A stretch of DNA of 64,000 bases, taken from assembly GCA_035578175.1 (NCBI GenBank), contig JAQMRL010000022.1, forward strand, positions 1,736,001 to 1,800,000, given 5' to 3'. Made by a program: the position numbers and the translations under genes. The notes below the pieces were generated by a model. That model worked only from the letters and a program-made list of their open reading frames with translations. It did no database searches and had not been told where the DNA came from. The number at the start of each line of letters is the position of its first letter. Position 1 is the first letter of the stretch. The stretch comes from Catonia carolina. Taxonomy: Eukaryota > Arthropoda > Insecta > Hemiptera > Achilidae. This document shows, piece after piece, positions 58,776-64,000 of the stretch.

Positions 58776-58854
58776 TAGTTAATAATACAATATAATATAA
58801 TAATAATAGTTTAATTTTTAACAAAATCTATTAAATTGTTATTACTTTCTCTTG

Positions 58855-59785
58855 CCTGTATGAATATATAGGAAGGAAGGTACTGTTTTCATGCCGATTT
58901 TTAGAAATCGAGTTTTCACCGGATCTACACGTTTTCAGAATCCTTGAACCCAAAAAACATGTTTTTAGCGATTGGTCTGGGTGTGAGTCTATGTGTTGTG
59001 TGTGTGAACAAAATATATCAAGAACGGAACAATGTATGAACTTGAAAATTAAAACTTAAGTTAGGTACCACTAGAGGACTCGACGCAAACATTTTCATCA
59101 AAATCGGTCAGCCTGAAGTAATATTTGCATTCGTGTCATTTTTCACTTTTTGCAATTTCCTCAAAAACCGCTTTTTTAAAAATCGCCTCTTTAGGCCTAC
59201 TATACTTTTTATACTCTACAAGATGCGGTAATCGCCATGTCTGCTGAAATTCTTGAAAAGGCTGTTCTCTTGTAGAAATTTTTTTAAGTTTGCGGCCTTG
59301 ATACGCATTTTACAGCAAAATTATAAAATAAAAGTTGTAGACAATTTAAAAATCTATAACTTTTATTTCAATATTTTTTTTTTGTATAACGCTTAGTTTA
59401 GCGGTAATTAGTGATTTTCTGGTTTTTTTCATGAAAATCTATAAAAATGGATTTTTTAAGATTTCAGCCTTAGTAGGCATTTTACGACAAAAATGTATAC
59501 AATCACTTTATAGAAAATTAAACGATCTAAAACTTTTATTTACAGCATTTATTCTAGAGACCCTAGTTAAGAGTGAAAGAGTGATTTTCCGTATTTTTAA
59601 GCCAAACTTAGTTTGATTTTCATTTTGCGTCTTTCACTCATGATTAAAATTAGGTTACGTTTATTGAGGTTAGTTTTTTTTTGTTTATTTCTAATGTTTT
59701 CTTACTAATGTTAGATTATATTGTTCAATATTTGCATTGGGAAGAGAAAGTTTTGCGAGTGTATCATACCAGATTTTTTATTTAC
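58855..59785 (+). repeat. Single arm of the foldback element
   Basis: Corresponds, in the same orientation, to the right arm of 6240-8560 (and inverted to its left arm): atcgagttttcaccggatct at 58907, the aaacatgtttttagcgattgg word, the ctacaagatgcggtaatcgcc segment and the terminal gggaagagaaagttttgcgagtg. No second arm is present. It is bracketed by the two copies of module Y. Confidence 0.85.
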
Positions 59786-60000
59786 TAGTAGTAGATTAAT
59801 TGTTGTAGACAACTCCTACCCTTCACGCGCCACATGGACTGGTAACACCATACGTCCACCTCACAGATCAGCCATAGTTCTGGTTCATGATGGCGGTTGT
59901 AGGGACGTGTGGAAAGGCGTCAGTTGTCGTTGGTCCCAAAAATTAAAATTAAATAAAAATCGATACAAACGACGAGTTTTCGAAAAATTTAACCGTTTCT
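59785..60000 (+). repeat. Module Y, copy 2
   Basis: Direct repeat of 58545-58775. The 119-codon frame that runs through it from 59721 is not a gene, because it spans the arm end and the module and is open only in this copy. Confidence 0.85.
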
Positions 60001-60009
60001 TAGAAGAGC

Positions 60010-60172
60010 TTTTAAATTTTTTTAATTGGTTTCGGGATGACAAAAACCTTGGCTCGTGCGTAAGTAATGGTATGAGGTGATATACAGATGGATAAGATCA
60101 CCTGACTGGTAATTGAACCCGGAACCTCGGCATAAAAGCCAGTTGCACTGATCACTACACCACGGACAAGTC
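60010..60172 (-). repeat. tRNA-derived SINE, fourth type
   Basis: On the minus strand GTCCGTGGTGTAGTGATCAG provides an A-box region and GGTTCCGGGTTCAATTACC a B-box region, about 45 bp apart, followed by a body with cacgagccaaggtttttgtc. It ends in an A-rich stretch (T on plus, near 60010-60022). Confidence 0.75.
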
Positions 60173-60231
60173 AATAATTGTTTTAATTCTCTAACAATTT
60201 TCATCGACGTTGATCCGGTCAGGGTGAAACT

Positions 60232-60365
60232 GAATCAGTGTATTTAGAGAAAAATTGGGGAATTCGACTGCAATTCATTTTTTATCTGATGAAAAATGTA
60301 TTATAACACAGAACGTCAAACAAAATATAAAGTAATAGTTTGCTAGTAATATATTATCGATTGAA
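60232..60365 (+). repeat. Module X, copy 2
   Basis: Direct repeat of 57876-58000. Confidence 0.85.
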
Positions 60366-61439
60366 TCTCTGAATAGTATTAAAATATAAATCTACGTATC
60401 TCGTACAATATAAATAAGGTGTTCGTCATCAGTTATGATGAATAAGAAGTTTACTCTGCATTGGCTTGTATACTTACACTAATGATTTTACCATGTTATG
60501 CAACGGTAATTTATTATCATTTATGTCAACATAACATCATAAAAAACCGAAACGATAGAACAATTTCATAACGTTATTTTCCAATAAATATATTCAAATA
60601 AAATATGGTAAAGGATTTCTTATTCTTGTATTATAATTTATATTACTTTCTTTGATTTATAACATAATTTAGCGGCACTTGAAAGAGAAAAAAATCTCTT
60701 TTTAAGTTCATATTTCAAAAAGGAATCTCAATTACTTTTTTGATTTCTACAGACACCTAAATTAAATGGTTAAAATTATATTTTTAGAAAGTTCAACTCA
60801 ACGTCTGGTTTCTTACTGAGAAAGGACCGTTGGTTTTCATTCATCTTAGCTCTTGAAGTGAATTTTTTACAGCGTTTAAAAATTATGAATACAAGAAACA
60901 GTCAAAATGAAAGTACAGTGAAATTCAAATTTACCTTTGATTCATTAACTGTAGCAAAATACTTTTAATTTAATGTGTGAATTTATAATTTATTTGAAAT
61001 TAACTGTTTTTTCAAAAGAGTAATATTTTGTTTTTATTTTTTATATACCTTTAAAAATGTTCACGACACATTTTACAGATGAAGCTAAATTTTAAAAAAA
61101 TGAAGGTAATTTTTAGTTTCTTAACAAATAAAACTGTTGATGGCTCCATTTTAGCCTTCTTATGGTTACCACTATTATCCAACAAATTAATTGCCAAATT
61201 ATGGTGTAATTCAAGCCGTTTTTCAGGTTACACTTAAATTAAAAATGTTCTTTTACTCGTTGGAATAAATAGGTTTCTATAAATGCTGGTGTTTTTTGTT
61301 TACCAGAAAGCAGTTGTTAGAACTCGGAGGAGCTTCGATTGAAAATGCTCCATAATTTTAAACACTAGATCTTCTCTAGTATAACTGAATATCGTAGGTT
61401 CAAACTAGTTGGTACACTTTTTTTTACACTACAGCAAAA
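60366..61439. other. AT-rich DNA, no gene seen
   Basis: No recognisable feature. The last 150 bp may still belong to the downstream end of the jockey-like fragment. Confidence 0.4.
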
Positions 61440-61778
61440 TCTACTCATATGATCCACTCTTATGCAGAATCATAAGCAGATGGGTTGGTCTTTGTATGAC
61501 AGAGTATCGTTTGAAATATCTAAAAGTGAGATGGCGAGATGATTTAGTTGTGATTCAAGTCTTCTTTGGTATTTTGTACTGAATGTGTGGGTTTCTTGTT
61601 TTACTGGGAGGAATGTTTAAATCTCTGTGTAGTATGTTGTTTGTTATGTGCCAAGGTGAGAATGTGATTCTTTTAAGTAGCTTAGACTGGGACCTTAGCA
61701 AGATTTTGATGTTGGACTGGCTTGTTCCCCCACAATTGGACTGTATAAGTCCAAATTGGTTTTAAAATTGTATAGTAC
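61440..61778 (-). pseudogene. Jockey-like reverse transcriptase fragment, left of insertion
   Basis: On the minus strand, directly from the insertion point, TILKPIWTYTVQLWGNKPVQ (20 residues quoted) is followed after a frame change by the SKLLKRITFSPWHITNNILH block, a RDLNIP motif and, in another frame, RRLESQLNHLAISLLD. This continues the fragment at 63852-64000: the reading frame on the far side of the LTR element runs into this one across a single copy of GTAC. Frameshifts and stops show it was already decaying or has decayed since. Confidence 0.85.
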
Positions 61779-61896
61779 TGTCACCGCCACCCCTTCTAAT
61801 TAATCATTTACTGTGTTGCCGGCTTCAATAGTTCTTCCGGCCTTTGTCATCAAGGCAAAGCCAGTCGCCGCTCTCTGCCACAGCGCTCCCGGCAGC

Positions 61897-61932
61897 TATA
61901 TAAAGAGCGCTGCACTGAGCAGAGAATCAATT
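61897..61932 (+). promoter_or_regulatory. Core promoter: TATA box and initiator in LTR 1
   Basis: TATATAAAG at 61897-61905 and an arthropod-style initiator TCAATT at 61927-61932, with the expected TATA-to-start spacing of about 30 bp. Identical copies lie 753 and 1506 bp downstream. Confidence 0.75.
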
Positions 61933-62285
61933 CCAATCAAGACACCGAGACCTTCACTTCGATCCAGACGACGACGAGACGTCCACCACCGCACACGGCT
62001 GCCGGACTCCAACGAGAACTAATCGACGACTCCACACGAGAGAAGATGATGCTTCCGCTCGCCGACCTGTCCCCGTAGGCCGTCGACCGGACCGTCATCG
62101 CCCGCTGACGCGAGCGATGCCCACAGCGGTCCCTCGACCGAGCCTTACGCACACCGGACCCGACGAAGCAGCCATCGACGCACTACTGCGAGGGAAGAAG
62201 ATGACGTCTCCGCTGGACGACGACGCGCCGTGTCGCCCAGCCTCCGACCGCCACGACGACTACGACAGACGACCACCGCTTAAAC

Positions 62286-62301
62286 GGCCCTTTTCAGGGC
62301 C
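62286..62301 (+). terminator. Histone-type 3' stem-loop in LTR 1
   Basis: GGCCCT-TTTC-AGGGCC, a six-base-pair stem and four-base loop preceded by AAAC and followed by ACCA. This fits the metazoan histone mRNA consensus at every stem and loop position (GG, three pyrimidines, U; loop UUUC). SLBP binds this element, and cleavage falls a few bases downstream under U7 guidance. No AATAAA lies in the LTR. Confidence 0.75.
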
Positions 62302-62345
62302 ACCAAATTAATAAGGTTGCTACTTAACGTCGCCATCCGGTGACA

Positions 62346-62531
62346 AGTGGCGCCCGAACGTGGGGCAAGGATATGGAAAGGATTTTTCATACCGGACCAG
62401 CACCTGAGATAACAGAAGATATGGCGCCCAACACAACACAACTGCCTGCAGCTGGACGAGGCTGGACTGCTTCGTTCTCGCCTGCAGCCACCGAATTTCA
62501 GCCGGCAGCACAGTTCTTAGTGGGGGGGAAT
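62346..62531 (+). other. Internal leader 1 of TRIM-like element
   Basis: Holds the primer-binding site, a start codon at 62373, an open frame through the whole leader, and a polypurine tract AGTGGGGGGGAAT (62519-62531) directly before LTR 2. A short imperfect hairpin around 62371-62391 follows the primer site and could be a packaging or dimerisation signal (speculative). Confidence 0.85.
62348..62366 (+). other. Primer-binding site 1 (tRNA-Lys-like)
   Basis: TGGCGCCCGAACGTGGGGC, two bases after the LTR end. It is complementary to the 3' end of an insect tRNA-Lys (…CCCCACGTTGGGCGCCA) apart from one extra base. Confidence 0.85.
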
Positions 62532-62552
62532 TCTCACCGCCACCCCTTCTAA
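62373..62552 (+). CDS. Small leader ORF, possible gag remnant
   Basis: 59 codons from the first ATG after the primer site, rich in Pro, Ala and Thr, running through the polypurine tract and stopping 21 bases inside the next LTR. The position is that of a gag start. I see no zinc knuckle or capsid motif and cannot assign a function. It may be only the residue of a deleted gag or an uncoded leader. An identical copy lies at 63126-63305. Confidence 0.3.
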   Translation: MERIFHTGPAPEITEDMAPNTTQLPAAGRGWTASFSPAATEFQPAAQFLVGGNSHRHPF

Positions 62553-63098
62553 TTAATCATTTACTGTGTTGCCGGCTTCAATAGTTCTTCCGGCCTTTGT
62601 CATCAAGACAAAGCCAGTCGCCGCTCTCTGCCACAGCGCTCCCGGCAGCTATATAAAGAGCGCTGCACTGAGCAGAGAATCAATTCCAATCAAGACACCG
62701 AGACCTTCACTTCGATCCAGACGACGACGAGACGTCCACCACCGCACACGGCTGCCGGACTCCAACGAGAACTAATCGACGACTCCACACGAGAGAAGAT
62801 GATGCTTCCGCTCGCCGACCTGTCCCCGTAGGCCGTCGACCGGACCGTCATCGCCCGCTGACGCGAGCGATGCCCACAGCGGTCCCTCGACCGAGCCTTA
62901 CGCACACCGGACCCGACGAAGCAGCCATCGACGCACTACTGCGAGGGAAGAAGATGACGTCTCCGCTGGACGACGACGCGCCGTGTCGCCCAGCCTCCGA
63001 CCGCCACGACGACTACGACAGACGACCACCGCTTAAACGGCCCTTTTCAGGGCCACCAAATTAATAAGGTTGCTACTTAACGTCGCCATCCGGTGACA
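62532..63098 (+). repeat. LTR 2 of TRIM-like element
   Basis: Same as LTR 1 except for the TC start and one internal substitution. It contains its own TATA box (62650-62658) and initiator. Confidence 0.93.
63039..63054 (+). terminator. Histone-type 3' stem-loop in LTR 2
   Basis: Identical to the one in LTR 1, same flanks. Confidence 0.75.
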
Positions 63099-63284
63099 AG
63101 TGGCGCCCGAACGTGGGGCAAGGATATGGAAAGGATTTTTCATACCGGACCAGCACCTGAGATAACAGAAGATATGGCGCCCAACACAACACAACTGCCT
63201 GCAGCTGGACGAGGCTGGACTGCTTCGTTCTCGCCTGCAGCCACCGAATTTCAGCCGGCAGCACAGTTCTTAGTGGGGGGGAAT
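63099..63284 (+). other. Internal leader 2 of TRIM-like element
   Basis: Identical over 186 bp to leader 1 as far as I can read, with its own primer site at 63101-63119 and polypurine tract at 63272-63284. Confidence 0.88.
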
Positions 63285-63851
63285 TCTCACCGCCACCCCT
63301 TCTAATTAATCATTTACTGTGTTGCCGGCTTCAATAGTTCTTCCGGCCTTTGTCATCAAGACAAAGCCAGTCGCCGCTCTCTGCCACAGCGCTCCCGGCA
63401 GCTATATAAAGAGCGCTGCACTGAGCAGAGAATCAATTCCAATCAAGACACCGAGACCTTCACTTCGATCCAGACGACGACGAGACGTCCACCACCGCAC
63501 ACGGCTGCCGGACTCCAACGAGAACTAATCGACGACTCCACACGAGAGAAGATGATGCTTCCGCTCGCCGACCTGTCCCCGTAGGCCGTCGACCGGACCG
63601 TCATCGCCCGCTGACGCGAGCGATGCCCACAGCGGTCCCTCGACCGAGCCTTACGCACACCGGACCCGACGAAGCAGCCATCGACGCACTACTGCGAGGG
63701 AAGAAGATGACGTCTCCGCTGGACGACGACGCGCCGTGTCGCCCAGCCTCCGACCGCCACGACGACTACGACAGACGACCACCGCTTAAACGGCCCTTTT
63801 CAGGGCCACCAAATTAATAAGGTTGCCACTTAACGTCGCCATCCGGTGACA
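63285..63851 (+). repeat. LTR 3 of TRIM-like element
   Basis: Shares the TC start with LTR 2. One private substitution (C at about 63826, where LTRs 1 and 2 have T). Ends CGGTGACA against the GTAC duplication. Confidence 0.93.
63792..63807 (+). terminator. Histone-type 3' stem-loop in LTR 3
   Basis: Third identical copy. In the last LTR this is where the genomic RNA would end. Confidence 0.75.
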
Positions 63852-64000
63852 GTACTATACTAATTTATTGTTAAACGTACGTGTAGATCTTTTTCTTAAA
63901 ATCCAATAAAACTGTTTCAATATTGCGTTAAGCTCTTTTCTTTTATTCTGTATATGTTTTAAAGTTTAGGAGTTTGTCAAGATGAATACCAAGGTATTTA
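63852..64000 (-). pseudogene. Jockey-like reverse transcriptase fragment, right of insertion
   Basis: On the minus strand it enters from beyond the window edge with KYLGIHLDKLLNFKTYTE, then after a frame change KRKELNAILKQFYWILRKRS and RTFNNKLV, the helix before 'YKtILKPIWTY'. The latter continues at 61778 on the other side of the LTR element. Confidence 0.85.

Larger units (their letters stand above)
61779..62345 (+). repeat. LTR 1 of TRIM-like element
   Basis: Begins TGTCACCG and ends CGGTGACA. It differs from LTR 2 at the second base (G here, C in LTRs 2 and 3) and at about 61855 (G against A). Inferred layout: U3 61779 to about 61928, R about 61929-62306, U5 about 62307-62345. Confidence 0.93.
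61779..63851 (+). mobile_element. TRIM-like LTR retrotransposon: LTR-leader-LTR-leader-LTR
   Basis: Three 567-bp LTRs (61779, 62532, 63285) alternate with two identical 186-bp leaders; the repeat period is 753 bp. The LTRs have the terminal inverted repeat TGTCACCG/CGGTGACA. Only three substitutions were noticed among them. No gag-pol of useful length, so the element is non-autonomous, a terminal-repeat retrotransposon in miniature. The 4-bp duplication and the tRNA-Lys-like primer site point to a Ty3/mdg4 (gypsy)-type helper. It is strongly GC-rich against an AT-rich background and inserted into a jockey-like gene remnant. Confidence 0.93.
61775..63855. repeat. 4-bp target-site duplication GTAC
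   Basis: GTAC at 61775-61778 and 63852-63855, immediately outside TGTCACCG and CGGTGACA. Confidence 0.92.

Noticed and set aside
59721..60080. 119-codon frame on the plus strand
   Set aside because: Spans the end of a foldback arm, module Y and part of a SINE. The other copies of these repeats are not open.
61813..63817. Thrice-repeated open frames of 60-71 codons on both strands within the LTRs
   Set aside because: They are by-products of the GC-rich LTR sequence. They overlap on both strands, show no domain and are repeated only because the LTR is.
1..64000. Bacterial-style features (operons, ribosome-binding sites, CRISPR, insertion sequences)
   Set aside because: The spliced exon, SINEs, LTRs and non-LTR fragments show eukaryotic nuclear DNA. 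No array of regularly spaced repeats was found.

Overview
This window looks like a gene-poor, AT-rich arthropod (almost certainly insect) genome. The evidence is one spliced immunoglobulin exon of Beaten-path type on the minus strand (21302-21437) set in a dense, mostly decayed mix of insect-style transposable elements. There is no operon structure, CRISPR array or bacterial gene. The order is not fixed by the sequence; the repeats have a hemipteran feel, which is only a guess. If the Beat-like exon belongs to a typical Beat gene with very long introns, much of the window may be intron of that gene. No second exon was recognised.

Layout, left to right. 1-21 kb: C-terminal fragments of jockey-like and RTE-like non-LTR retrotransposons (1567-2020, 14830-15465, 17036-17416, 19425-19935, 20255-20790), helix-turn-helix pieces of DNA transposons (2045-2250, 5421-5760), a 2.3-kb foldback element (6240-8560), and tRNA-derived or tRNA-like SINEs (10650-10780, 15478-15838, 17609-17774). 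21-36 kb: the Beat-like exon; a 1.75-kb terminal-inverted-repeat element with a 4-bp target duplication (24476-26226); an internally deleted Tigger-like element carrying a nested mariner (28657-29655); and a mariner derivative with two 3' ends (34918-35814). 36-57 kb: more non-LTR debris; three complete solo LTRs of one family, each with its own perfect 4-bp target duplication (39110-39818, 45780-46544, 55031-55731); and a fairly young non-LTR insertion with an intact endonuclease frame but no reverse transcriptase core (48701-50882). 57-61 kb: a SINE with a clean 11-bp target duplication and a composite of directly repeated modules around a second copy of the foldback arm.

The most striking object is at the right end, 61779-63851. 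It is a miniature, GC-rich LTR retrotransposon in the order LTR-leader-LTR-leader-LTR, almost free of mutations and flanked by a GTAC target duplication. It sits precisely inside a jockey-like reverse transcriptase fragment that continues to the window edge. Each LTR has a TATA box and initiator. In place of a standard AATAAA signal it carries a perfect match to the metazoan histone mRNA 3' stem-loop (GGCCCT-TTTC-AGGGCC followed by ACCA). Together these suggest a TRIM-like element that may form the 3' end of its RNA by the histone pathway (SLBP/U7) rather than by ordinary polyadenylation. I know of no description of this, and it is the best candidate here for an undescribed system.

Apart from the Beat-like exon, no host gene can be supported. 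Nearly all other protein-coding signal is transposon-derived and broken.
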